Shown: positions 12,797 to 23,454 of the stretch, one piece after another | How positions within the stretch are numbered: position 1 is the stretch's first letter | How the letters are laid out: every line of letters starts with the position of its first letter | Origin: Xanthoparmelia taractica | Lineage: Eukaryota; Ascomycota; Lecanoromycetes; Lecanorales; Parmeliaceae | Direction: 5' to 3' | Length of the DNA: 64,000 bases | Assembly: GCA_033085395.1 (NCBI GenBank) | Contig: JANQBS010000115.1 | Span: forward strand, 56,373-120,372 | Made by a program: the position numbers and the translations under genes | The notes under the pieces: model-generated | The model's input: only the letters and a program-made list of their open reading frames with translations | Told to the model about the DNA's origin: nothing | Database searches by the model: none

Positions 12797-14407
12797 ATGC
12801 CTCGTCCACCAGTCATAAGTCTGGACGACGCAATTGAGCGCAGCATGCGAGAACAGGCGGAGGACCCATACCACCCGCCAACAACCTCAACCCTGACCCA
12901 GCAAATCGAATGCAGCCGACAAAGACAAGCCAACATCCCGGGGCACCATTTCAGAGTCAACCCATACGCCGCCGCCAGCACGGAAAGCGACGAAGACTCC
13001 GACTCCGATGACAGCGGCCTCCAAATCAAGTACCCAAGCAGCAAGCGCCCAGGCGATGAGCCTCGCCAGATGGTGACACCCACATTTCGTCGACGTCCCA
13101 ACGACGACGAAAGAAATCCGCAAGCAACTCGAGGAAACACGTTACACGCAGAACGGCCTCGGCGTCAACGCAACGAGGATATCCCGAGTCAACAAAGACC
13201 GACACGGGTCCCAACCCCAGATCTCTCCGAAGGCCGACGCCCAGGCGATGGACCTCGTCAGACGATGATGCCCAGACCTTCTCGACGTCCCAACGCCGGT
13301 GAAAGCAACCCGCAACCAATTCGAGGAAATACATTACACGCGGAAAGGCCTCGCCGTCTACGCATCGAAGAGTCCGACTCCGATGACGGCGGCGTCGTAA
13401 TGAAGGACACAAGCAGCAAGCGCCCAGGCGATAGACCTCGTCAGACGATGACGCCCAGACCCCGTCGACGTCCCAACCCCGGTGAAAGCAACCCGCAACC
13501 AACTCGAGGAAATACACTACACGCAGAAAGGCCCCCACGTCAACGCAACGAAGAAATCCCGAGCGAAAGACTGGCCCGAATTCCAACCTCGGATCTTCTT
13601 TTCGAAGGCCAAATCCCGGATGAACCCCCAACCCCACAAAAACCGCAAGCAGCTCGACCAAAACCACCACCACCACAAGAAGAAAAGTCCCGGCAGCAAC
13701 CCCACGATGACCCCCGGCCCGGAAGACCAGCCCCGATCTCAATCGCAGATATCCTCAACCGCGGCACCACCAACTTCCAGAGACCGCAAGCAGCGCAACG
13801 ACCATCGAAGCCAGCACCGAAACCCCAGCTCGAAGAAACGCAACGACCATTGAAGCCAGCGCCCAAACCCCAGCCCGAAGAAACGCAACGACCACCGAAG
13901 CCAGCACCGAAACCCCAACCCCAAGCGCCCGAACCCTCCTCCCAGAACCCAAAAAAACCAGCCCGGCTCGCAATACCACACCCCCTCAGCTGGGGTTTCC
14001 GTGGCCCCCCGAAACCATCGAAGCCAGCACCGAAACCCCAGCCCCAACCCCAAGAGCCAAAGCCCGACTCCTCCTCCTCCTCCTCCTCCTCCCAGAACCC
14101 AAAAAAACCAGCCCCGGTCGCAATACCACAGCCTCTGCACTTGGGTTTCCCCAGGCCTCCGAGACCAACGCAAGCAACGCAGTTGCAATCGGCCACGGCA
14201 CAGGGAAGACAGCCTGTTGAAGAAGAATCCGACGACGAGCCGATTCTACGACGACGAGATAGGCGCCGCACGATACAGACACAAACGACTGTCTTGGATA
14301 ATCGGGCCGGTGCTAGCGAGTCGGATGACGACATTTTTATATTCCGTGGCGATGGGGTCGACGGTATGGGCGGGAAATTATCAGATTTAAAATCAGCAGG
14401 GCGCTAG
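12797..14407 (+). CDS. Proline-rich hypothetical protein built of internal repeats
   Basis: A single open frame of 536 codons. The N-terminus (LDDAIERSMREQAEDPYHPP) is followed by three copies of a roughly 50-residue unit. Each copy reads approximately RPGDxPRQTMxPRPxRRPN, then a Glu/Asn stretch, then RGNTLHAERP, at roughly residues 82-130, 150-200 and 213-260. The second half has proline-lysine repeats of the KPAPKPQ type and two copies of an NPKKPA...AIP.PL module. Acidic Ser/Asp patches (SDEDSDSDDSG) separate the blocks. No catalytic domain is visible and the protein should be mostly disordered. No family is recognised. Long antisense frames exist because the sequence is GC-rich and periodic. 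The plus frame is preferred because the repeats are conserved as protein and a sensible ATG follows a CT/CA-rich leader. An intron cannot be excluded. Confidence 0.6.
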   Translation: MPRPPVISLDDAIERSMREQAEDPYHPPTTSTLTQQIECSRQRQANIPGHHFRVNPYAAASTESDEDSDSDDSGLQIKYPSSKRPGDEPRQMVTPTFRRRPNDDERNPQATRGNTLHAERPRRQRNEDIPSQQRPTRVPTPDLSEGRRPGDGPRQTMMPRPSRRPNAGESNPQPIRGNTLHAERPRRLRIEESDSDDGGVVMKDTSSKRPGDRPRQTMTPRPRRRPNPGESNPQPTRGNTLHAERPPRQRNEEIPSERLARIPTSDLLFEGQIPDEPPTPQKPQAARPKPPPPQEEKSRQQPHDDPRPGRPAPISIADILNRGTTNFQRPQAAQRPSKPAPKPQLEETQRPLKPAPKPQPEETQRPPKPAPKPQPQAPEPSSQNPKKPARLAIPHPLSWGFRGPPKPSKPAPKPQPQPQEPKPDSSSSSSSSQNPKKPAPVAIPQPLHLGFPRPPRPTQATQLQSATAQGRQPVEEESDDEPILRRRDRRRTIQTQTTVLDNRAGASESDDDIFIFRGDGVDGMGGKLSDLKSAGR

Positions 14408-14987
14408 GACCGGGAGCGGGGAGGAGGCGGAGGCGAGTTGGCAGAAGGGGAGGTGGAGGGGCTGTTATTAGGACGGGTTATGGGGTGGAAGCCTAGACGA
14501 GGGGCAAATTTAGCAATAGGTATTATGTGCTGAATAGCTAAACGAGGCGGCTATTTTTGAAGGGTATGTAGCATCTATTCGAAATCCAACCCTACTTCTT
14601 CCGTGTCTCACAACCCATGCGTGCAAATCTCGTAAAAAATTAGATGCGTGGCACCAAGGTGGTACCCAGAATCAACTTTGTGCTGAAAGTATGAATCAGC
14701 ACGATCTTCACTGACAGTGTGGTCCGAAGTAAAGGGGAGGGAGCAACGAATAATCTGTACATCATTCCATGCCAGAAACCATGCAGCGTGTTGGCGTGAC
14801 TTGGCAACCAGATGGTAAGGACCCTCTGCATGCACGCTGGCTATGTGAAAGTTGAGCGGCTCAAGAAACGCATGCCCCCAATTCGGACGTCACATGACCT
14901 CCAAGGCCCTCGCGAACCAATCATTCTTGCATGAGAATCCACCAAAAGCTAAGGCGTCTGAATGGTCTGCATGTTATACGACGCTCG
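14408..14987. other. Intergenic gap between convergent genes
   Basis: This is the convergent gap between the repeat protein (plus) and the NLR gene (minus). It begins with a purine-rich stretch (about 14,410-14,470) and is otherwise unremarkable. No gene, RNA or repeat is seen. Confidence 0.6.
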
Positions 14988-17900
14988 TTACCTCCGCAGT
15001 TTTCCTTCCCATCCATGTGATCTCAAGGCAGCTTCGTCCTCTTCACTTACGCTGATGCCATGTCGACTTAACAACAAGTCCACTACATCCGAATAGGCTT
15101 TGCTCCGCGATGACAAGGCGGAACCACGTGCAAGAGCCCAGGATAAGGGGCTTCTGCCACTCGTGTCTTTCAAATTGACATCGACATCGCTTCTCCCCAT
15201 AAATAGTTTCACAGTTTCCTTGTGCCCACCGCTACTGGCACCTGACAATGGAGTTCGGCCGCATAAGTTAATGCTGTTCACATTGCCAGTTTTTTGTAGT
15301 AATAGTTTCGCTACCTCAAAGTGGCCCATCGAAGCGGCCATTAATAGAGGTGTGTGATCAACGCAGTCTCTGGCATCTATATCGGCATTGTGTCGAAGCA
15401 GTAGCTCCACTACCTTATAATGGCCGTTGAACGCAGCAAGAAATAAGGGCGTCCGGTTTGTGTTATTTCTGGTATCTATATCGGCTTTGTGTCGAAGCAG
15501 TAGCTCCACTACCTTATAATGGCCGTCGAACGCAGCAAGCAACAAGGGCGTCCGATTTGCGTTGTCTCTGGCTTCTATATCGGCTTTGTGTCGAAGCAGT
15601 AGCTCCACTACGCTCGGTTGACCGTTGGCCGCAGCAAGCAACAAGGGCGTCTGACCTTTGTCGTCTCTGGCTTCTATATCCGCGTTGTGTTGGAGCAGTA
15701 GCTTCACCATCAAATAGTGACCTCCCATAGCGGCCTGGTGTAAAGGGGTTTGCCGCTGGCGGTTTTCCGACTCCAAGTCAACACCTCGTTCAAGTAAAAT
15801 TCTTACTATTTCGTCGTGACCGTTTCGAGCGGCCACTGACAAGGGGGTATTTCCATCACGATTCTCCAAGTTTATATTAGTGTCTTTCCAATCAATCAGC
15901 ATCTCTATCACAGCTTTATGCCCTCTCGTAGCAGCCAAGGACAATGGTGTATTCCCCCAGCGCTCCTTGTGATTTGCGTCAACGTTATTTCGGTTGAGCA
16001 GCAACTTCACTACCACCTCGTGCCCTTCACTAGCGGCAATGGACAGAGAAGTTCGAGAATACCCGGTCGGCTGGTCTGCCCAGACATTTTGAGTCAGAAT
16101 ACCTTTTACAATGCTGATGAGATTGTGTCTTGACGCGAAATGTAAAAGAGCTTCATCAAAAGAAAACTCTGGAAACTGATATCTCCCGATGAACCAAAAT
16201 CTAATTCTTTGGAACACGGTAAACCAAGATTGGAGTATGCCATCAGGTGTTTCAGATGCCAGATCATCCTGAGGGATGTTGGCGCCCTCGACCTCTGCAG
16301 CATGCAGAGGCCAGAATTCCACAGAGTAGTTCAGTAAAGGAAAATAGTCTTGCTTCTCCACCTTATCTAATCTCGACAAGTTCATATGGTCAATGAAAAG
16401 AGCCAAACTTTGAACTTCTTCCATATGGAATAATTTGACACACGAGCTCGAAATCCAAAAATGGCCACCTCCGGCTACGGCGCCCGCAAACGATTTGTCG
16501 AGAATTTGAAGGCCTTTTTCAAGAAGGAAGTCCTTGACAGACTGATGGATAAATTGTACAATGGACGTACCATTGTTCTCAAGAACCTCGGCAAGACCAG
16601 TGGACAAATCACAGATTCTTAATTTCATATCCTCGTCTGTTTCCACATAAGACTCCGAGCTTTGGCACTGCTGGATAGATTTGTAAGAAGTGTCCGCAGT
16701 CACAGCCAGAGCGAACCGCAGCTCCGTCAAGGTGAGTGGTCTAAACGCGAAACATATCCATTGCATGAAGTGCAGAGACTGAGCCCTTTCATGTCCCTCA
16801 ATGCCCTCGAGGATATCCGTGTACAGCTCACTCAACTTGGCCGGTGTTCTCCGTATCATTGCTAGAATAGTGACCATAGATTTCCGGCTCTTGTATAATT
16901 TGAGGACTCGAAGCATTACGAGTACAACCCATTGAAAATTGCCCCGAGACCTAGACACGACTTCATCTCGGATAGCCTCAGCGACATCAGCCGATTGAAT
17001 GTGGGCCTCGAGTAAATTCTGAACGTAAATGTTGATGTCTTGCTTATTTTCGTCCTCGACGCGGACTTCGTCTCCGCCCTCCAAAGCGACAAAAGGATAA
17101 TGTCTACAAGAGAAGCATATAGAGATGGGGTCCGCGAAGCACCGGAAGAATTCGACAAGATCAAGCGCGGTATCTTGACCGCACTCATCAAGTGCATCTA
17201 TGTAAATTCGCATTTTATGGGTCCTTGCCGTATGGACCACATTAAACTTGAAGAAACTTTGCAACTGATTCTCGTTCCAAGTCCAGTGGATCCCATACTG
17301 TCCTTCAGTTTTGCTTTTGTTGTTGTAGAGAGAAGTCAAATCCGAGAGTAGAGCACGGTTCTGCTGCAAAATCTGATGTAGAAGAGACCGGAACAACGCA
17401 AGAACATTTCTCTGGATTGGCGCACCTCGGCCGTGAAAGAAAAAAGAAGCTAAAATAAGTTTCTGCTTGGGCTCCCGCTCTGCGGTCTCAAGAACGTGTT
17501 TGAGCACCGTCGATTTCCCACTTCCTGGATTACCTTTGATCCACAGCAAGCCATGTCCCTGGTCGAGCCATTTATGATATCTTGTGTGATCCAGAATCCA
17601 TGCACATGTTGCAGGTGCCGGATCTACAATATCGTTTCTACGCCAATATATCTCAGTAAAATGCAGAGATTGTAGGCATGCTTGTTGGTCCGGTGTGAAT
17701 CCGGCTGGCATTGGCGATTCACTTTGGACGTACGCTTTTGTGATTTTCGTTATGTCAGCATGCACTTGTTGCAATTTATAAAGACCAAATTCATGATTTA
17801 CAGCAAATTGGGATTATCTAACGCTGCCATTCGATTCTCGAGGTCCTGATCGGCTGCCGCTATTTTGAGCTCGGGCAGATGCACATAATGGACAGACTCA

Positions 17901-19128
17901 CAACTTTTCAAAGCCTGGTCATAACCATCTTCAAGGTTGCTGGAGACGATTTTGAGGTTATCTTTGTCACGCTGATTGATGCCATCAAAGCGGCACATGT
18001 CACTGTGACTTGCGTTCAGCCGAACAATATTTTCTCTGTTTCCAGGAAGCCCGAAGGTGGCACTCTTCTTCGGTACGACCTGCTTGTGTACATCAGCCTC
18101 GGCATCGTTCAAACCGCTCTCGAGGGCTCTGAGACGCGTAGCTCCGTATCATTTTGATGTATTAAATGCGGGGCTTAACAATAGCCTGATTCGAAAATCA
18201 TATTGCTGAGAAGGACTCACGTCACCAGTACCCTCCCAAAAGGAGACAATCTGATAGAATTCGAGCTGTTGTCGCCAGTGCTCTGCCAGTACGTCTGTGA
18301 ATAACGACCCTTGTTTGAGCGTCTCAATGATATCAGTTGATGGTTGCAGACGTATGCTCTTAGCGATGCGAGCGGCGGCCGAACCAAGCGCTACCAGTTT
18401 ATCGTCACCACCAGCATGTGGTGTTCCAAAGAAGACAAGACTGGTCCTGAGAAGCACGTCAACAGGGGTGCCAGAGGATGCAACCCTGCGACTTACGTGG
18501 ACTCACGGATTGTCGAGTACTTCAAATTGACATGTGCGTTGACTAGCGCCTAGTAATTAGGCGGTCTCATCAGCATATATATGTTTTCTGGAAGGATGCA
18601 CCGTACTTGTTCGATGAGGATGCCGCCGAGACTGTGGCCAACAAAGATCAAAGGTCTTCTATCGTCCTATGACCAATCAGACAAATTGCTACGCCAGCAG
18701 AGACCTCCGTGTAAGCACCTTCTTGCGCTCGGCCCGCAACGCCTCCAGCAGGTCATTTGCCTTGTCGATGAATCGACCTTTATCGCCCCCATAGAGTAAG
18801 GTGGAGTTGTATTCGTAAAGGAAAATGCGGGATCGGGGTGCGACTTTTGGTAGGTCATCTCGAAGCCACAGCCTGCCTGTCGGACCAGCAGGCTTTCTCC
18901 AAGTGTCCCATGCATGCTGCTCATCTGATTTGCTGTAAGGGTTGAGGCCGTGCACGGCTACGATGCTGCAGAGTGTTAGCCACAAAAAAAGCCGGGCAAA
19001 CGATGGAACTGACTCGACTCGAGGTTGCTCACCACCTCCGCCTTCGTCCGGGGGGTAAAGCTGCCGCAGAGGCTTGTCTCGAGTGATCAGCTGCCGTAAT
19101 GACCAGGGAGTAGCCAGCAGCTCACCAT
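14988..19128 (-). CDS. NLR-type receptor: SesB-like lipase, NACHT, ankyrin repeats
   Basis: The model joins (minus strand, in order) 19126-19128, 19014-19090, 18719-18965, 18607-18666, 18497-18549, 18226-18446, 17802-18141 and 14988-17721, giving about 1244 aa. The N-terminal alpha/beta-hydrolase shows DIVAVHGLNPY, the nucleophile elbow GHSLGG, FFGTPHAGG and a late His in LNASHSDMCRF, so a lipase or esterase triad looks possible. The NACHT domain has Walker A GNPGSGKST and Walker B MRIYIDALDECG. About ten ankyrin repeats (TPLxxAA...VVELLL) close the protein. This architecture is known from fungal STAND proteins tied to heterokaryon incompatibility and innate-like defence: the repeats sense, NACHT oligomerises and the lipase-like domain acts. 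The start is weak: the one-codon first exon implies a 35-nt intron. The exact ends of the introns at 18142-18225 and 17722-17801 are also uncertain. The domain core is secure. Confidence 0.85.
15380..15676 (-). repeat. 99-bp near-identical ankyrin-coding DNA repeats
   Basis: Within the NLR gene, successive 99-bp units begin at 15,380, 15,479 and 15,578 and encode 33-residue ankyrin repeats. The first two units differ at only about ten positions and share an identical block of around 40 bp covering the VVELLLRH segment. The third is identical over the first third and diverges later. Flanking ankyrin repeats are much less similar in DNA. This indicates recent duplication or gene conversion inside the array. 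Confidence 0.85.
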
Positions 19129-19651
19129 GCTATCAGGATGCCGATGCTGCGCTGTCCTTCAGACGCGCACTAGCATTGATATGAAACCGTCGAGCACGCT
19201 GAGGAGGTTGACGTTCCATTTGCTGGCAAGAAGCACCCCACCACACCTAAAGGTCATTGCATCATGCGAATAAGAGTTTAGCGCGATGTTGTACATAAAG
19301 GGCCCAGATGCAACCGCAATGGTTCTCTATCATCTCCACAGTTTGAATCATTGAAAGAACGTTGTGGCCTACAAAACACGTTGCCAAAGCGAGATAGCGA
19401 GATAGTAGCAAGAGATTAGGAGCACGCTACCCCATGCCCTTCATTTCACAAGAAGTTGAAGATGTTCCTGATAGAAAGCTTTCACCACGCCATGTACACC
19501 AGGGGACATAAGCAAGGGAGGCTCGTCGTTTCTTGTACTTCCCTTTAGAGTGCGTCAGGTGCTATGGCCCTGTATGTTTGGGTAAGATTCTTCGAGACGA
19601 GCATTTCCTGCATGTATATTTATATATTACGAAGCAATGCCGCGACATCTA
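19129..19651. other. Intergenic gap between uve1 3' end and NLR start
   Basis: Both flanking genes run on the minus strand, so this is the NLR promoter and uve1 3' region. An alternative upstream ATG for the NLR lies near 19,220 (minus), but its frame closes before it can be joined. Nothing else is recognised. Confidence 0.5.
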
Positions 19652-22149
19652 TTACAAGTCCTCCCCATCAGTCTCAGCATAGCTGATCTTTTTCGCCCTC
19701 GCACTCTGTCTCTTCGATGCTTTCGTGCCATTCGCCTTCTCCTTGTTGGGCATCTCCGCCTCTTCTTTCCCGTCCTCCAAATCCGACATCGCCTCATCAG
19801 CATCCTCATCTGATGTCGAAGGCGTCGGCACACTCTTCGCGGCCTTCTTGGCTCTATTGACCGCCCTTTTCGTCGTTGCTTTTGACGCGGCTTTCGGTGC
19901 AGCCTTTGACTTCCTGGCTGCTGGTGTAGGAGTAGCTGGGACGGTCTTCTCTTCGTCATTGACGCCGTTGGTTTGTACCTCTTCCTCGACTTTCGCTCTT
20001 TCTTTAGCTGCGTCTGCGGCAGCTTTCTTCTTTTGAGCAGGCGTCGTTCCTTTCTCGTCTTTTGGTTCTTTTGGCTTGATGACCTTTTTCACGGGCCGTA
20101 GCCAATGCTCCATGCCAGGTGGCCAGTAGACGCGACCTTCAGGCCCACCCATACCAACTTCATCGTCAGTGATGGTCTGCTGGACCGAGTCCGCCTCTGC
20201 CTCCATAGCTTCTTCTGCTGCATCGAGGTCCTCGTCCTCAGTTTTGGTCTTCTTTTTCTTCTTGGGTGCCTTCTTTGCTGGCGGTTTGATGGGTTTATTG
20301 TCGTCCTTGCGGACGTGCGGGATGATGTCGTTGAAGGTGTCATACCCCGGGAGCTTGAAGGTCCGCATAAGCTCGAAGACCGCTTGTTCCTTGTCTTTGG
20401 CTTCAATCATAAGATCCATATCTGGTGGACATGGTGGAAGTGTCGCGACGCGGGGATTGTGCTTCCTGCGCTGACGACCTGTGATAGCCGAAGGCGTGGG
20501 CTCAGAATAGTGCATTTTCGGCGTGATGTTTTTTCTCGTCCAGGTGGCTAATATGCGAGGAAAGAGATCAACGATGTCTTTTGTGCCTTCGCGTATTTGG
20601 TCAGGATCGAAAATAATGTTGTGGTGATGAAAATCGAGAACCATGGGTATGTTGAGCTCTTCGCAAAGTGGGAGTAGTTCATGTACAGACCAGCTGACAT
20701 CGTCATTTTCAAGTACTAAACGGTCTTTCACGCCTTGAGGAAGCTTCTTGTAATTTTCCCGGAAGCGATCGAGGGTCGCTGGCTTATCACCAAAGACGCC
20801 GCCCAGGTGTAGGATCATTACTGCATCACGGTCTTGTTGTGGAGGCAGTTTTAGAAGGCTAAGGAGCTCAGCATGATAGTCCAGGTCCCGGATGGCATTA
20901 TCAATAACTGGCTTGCGCGGAGAGCCGAGCTGGGTATATTGGCCAGGGTGAGTGGTCAATCTGTGACCAAGCTCTGCTGCGACTTTTCCGGCTTCTTCCA
21001 ATTCTTTCGAGACGAAGGGCGCCAGCTTGTATCCATATTCGGGATGACTCGCAAAAGGAAACATCTCGCTGCTCAGCCTTAGAAACTTTATACCATACTT
21101 GTCATTCCATCGTAGCATCTTCACAATATCTTTTGCATTTGCTATCCCAAGACTCTCCACAAACGCTTGTCCCCGCTTGATATCGGCCGGCTGTTCTCTG
21201 TTGGGCCTGTTCTTCGTTGCATGGGGTGGTTCATTTGGGTCTCGAAGTGGATGACGGTTCTCTAATATAGATGCAATGCGACAGGTTCGAGAGCTGAACA
21301 CAGGAGGATTCGAGAAGCGAAGATATGTACATAGGCAAGCCTGGAAGTAATTAGTAGTGGTCTCGAATGGTCATAGTCATGGGCAAAGCTCACGTATCCT
21401 AGCCTCCCTTTCCAGGGTAAAGGAAGGTAGTCGCTATTGACAGGGGGCGGCCTCGACAACGCAGCCTGGATCTCCTCCTCGTCCGCTTCTTCGTCACCCT
21501 CAGCCTCAGGATCCAGAAATTGTGGTTCTTTTGTAGCCTCCCTTTTATCCTTCGCGACCACCGCAGGCTTCTTCGACTCCTCTTTGTTCCCTTTTTTCAC
21601 AGTCGCAGCTGAAACGCCCTTGCCATTGCTCTTCTGTTTCTTCGGTTCTACCGGCTCTTCCACGTCCTCCAACTCAGACAAGGGCGAATCGCTATCCTCC
21701 TCTTTGACCTGCTTCGCAACATCCATGCCCGCCTCCTCTAGATTCATCGTCTCATCTGCGTCGGGGGAGGCGCGCAGAGCTTCCGGCGCATCAAGAACAT
21801 TGGCATTTTTGTTTGGATCTGTAGACCCAGTGTCAGGGTTTGGCTGCGAAACCTTGCGCTGACTTGCCCTTCTTTTTGATGGAGGAGCTGGATCGTCGTC
21901 AAATGGCGGAGGATGGATGGGTACTGTCGTGATGGCAGCGCCTTGCGTTGCCGTAGAGAGACTCTTTCGCTTTGCCATTGCAAAGGGGATATAGTGGCTC
22001 GCTCGATTACGACTGAACGCTCTTTGAGAGCAAAGGACGAGGCTGGCTGTGTGAATGGACTTTGTGGTGGCGAGGCAGAGGGCCGAAGCATTGAAAGCGT
22101 TGGGTGACTTGCCCGTCAAGGCACATTTGCGGGATGTATATATGAACAT
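19652..22149 (-). CDS. uve1: UV-damage endonuclease (UVDE/Uve1)
   Basis: Two exons, 21394-22149 and 19652-21340, give 814 aa. The intron of 53 bp (GTGAGC...TTCCAG) sits inside the conserved RLGYACL...TYLR segment, which splicing restores. The UvdE TIM-barrel shows PPVFSSRTCRIASI, LRLSSEMFPFASH, HPGQYTQLGSP, LVLENDD and VLDFHHHNI, which carry the expected metal-binding His/Asp/Glu residues. Family knowledge: Uve1 nicks DNA 5' of UV photoproducts and other distortions and starts alternative excision repair in nucleus and mitochondria. The first 57 residues are rich in Arg, Ser and Ala and nearly free of acids, like a mitochondrial presequence. A second ATG (MAKRKSL) follows directly and would give a nuclear form beginning with a basic stretch. 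A Lys/Glu/Ala-rich tail of over 150 residues after the catalytic domain is low-complexity. The identification is secure; dual localisation is inference. Confidence 0.95.
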
Positions 22150-23220
22150 GCAGTCGTAGCACGGAGAATTAATTCACCTGAACACCCCTACGAATCTCAG
22201 AAGCGCCTATAATAATTCTAACGCGAGGAACGCGACCGACATCTCGACGTCATGGATTGCCAGAAAATAGGGGTTCACTCAGCCCTACAAGTCCTGCGCC
22301 AACGGAATGAAATGTTTCGCCATAGAAAGATAACCAACATCGCGATGAAAATTCGCAGCAAGCCCGGAAGACTTATCTAAAGCCACCTGACCTTAAGAAC
22401 CAGCGCTCGTAGAACGTCTAGCCAGCCCAACCCATACAGGGCCCAATATCTACGGGGCCGAGCCTCGATGAGGCGATTCGCAAGCATGTTCTGGCATCTG
22501 ATGGGAGATAATGCTGTGAGATGCGTAACCATGATCCAATAACAAGGTCAATATCAGGGGCTTGCCACCTAATAGGTGAATTCATGGCCCATGTAAGCAT
22601 ATCGACGAAAAACACTACCTGAAATTCTGTCAAGAGTCTCTGTTTAGAGCACTCTTTGTGGAAGTTAGGCATTTGCTGCTGTCCGGATCATCAAGAATGA
22701 TTATGCCTTTGCTACAAGACCGATGGGCAGCGGAAAGAGCAGGTTAATTGCGCTGGCAGAGGTAGTTGAAGGCTTCGGACCTGCCTTTGCAAAGTTTCGG
22801 ACGATTGCGTGCCGAATAATGCAGAATCTTGGTCTCCTTGATACATTCTCGTATTTAAAGAAAATGGCCGATCTTCTCGAAGTACCATATCAGGAGTCAA
22901 GACATGGATTTTACGGCGTGAACGCTACTGCACTGGATCGCCATCGGTGGTTTCCTACGACAGATGCACCGGAAATGCGATAGGGTTGTGCAAATCGGAC
23001 GATAATAAGGTACAGTAGAAACAGCCGCCTTCTTTACATACCCGCCATTTTCGTGCTCGCTGCAACCTAGCTCTCATGTTGTATTAAATCTTCATAAAGT
23101 GCCATTAGAACCGTTCTATTCTGACCATCCCAAAGCACTCGATCAACCCCCAAACAAACGCACACAAACAACGCCCAGCTGCACCAGCACTCACTACGCT
23201 CCCACCCAACCCCCATAGCG
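22150..23220. other. Intergenic gap upstream of uve1
   Basis: Holds the uve1 promoter on the minus strand. An 86-codon plus frame (22,723-22,983) begins MGSGKSRLIALAEV, which superficially recalls a P-loop but lacks a preceding GxxxxGK context and any further domain. It is not called. The last 80 bp before 23,221 are C/A-rich, like a short promoter. Confidence 0.4.
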
Positions 23221-23454
23221 ATGGACCATCTCAAACCGAGCCAGGAGCGATCTCTGCGCAGAGCCGAAGCAATCAGATGGGCGTCCGAATGGACTAACGA
23301 TGCGCGTTCAGTAGACAAAGACCTCTTCGGAGAGAAAGAGGCGGGAGAGGGGCACACTGGCGTAAGCTCTACCACTGCTGATACGAAAGCTGGGAAGGAG
23401 AGTCCAGCAAAGGATGATAGTAAGGAAAGTTCTCAGAAGGCGGATGGAAAATGA
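23221..23454 (+). CDS. Small charged hypothetical protein
   Basis: An uninterrupted frame of 77 codons starting MDHLKPSQERSLRRAEAIRW. It has an amphipathic, Arg/Glu-rich first third and a Lys/Asp/Ser-rich disordered tail ending in ESSQKADGK. The ATG follows a C/A-rich leader typical of fungal starts. No signal peptide, membrane segment or cysteine pattern is present and no family is recognised. The composition looks coding (few rare residues, charged tail), but a frame this short could still be chance. Confidence 0.4.
   Translation: MDHLKPSQERSLRRAEAIRWASEWTNDARSVDKDLFGEKEAGEGHTGVSSTTADTKAGKESPAKDDSKESSQKADGK

Noticed and set aside
13026..14334. Long antisense frames (up to 264 codons) under the repeat protein
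   Set aside because: Gly/Trp/Arg-rich shadows produced by the GC-rich periodic plus-strand gene.
22723..22983. 86-codon frame beginning MGSGKSRLIAL
   Set aside because: Only a partial P-loop resemblance; no Walker context or further domain.
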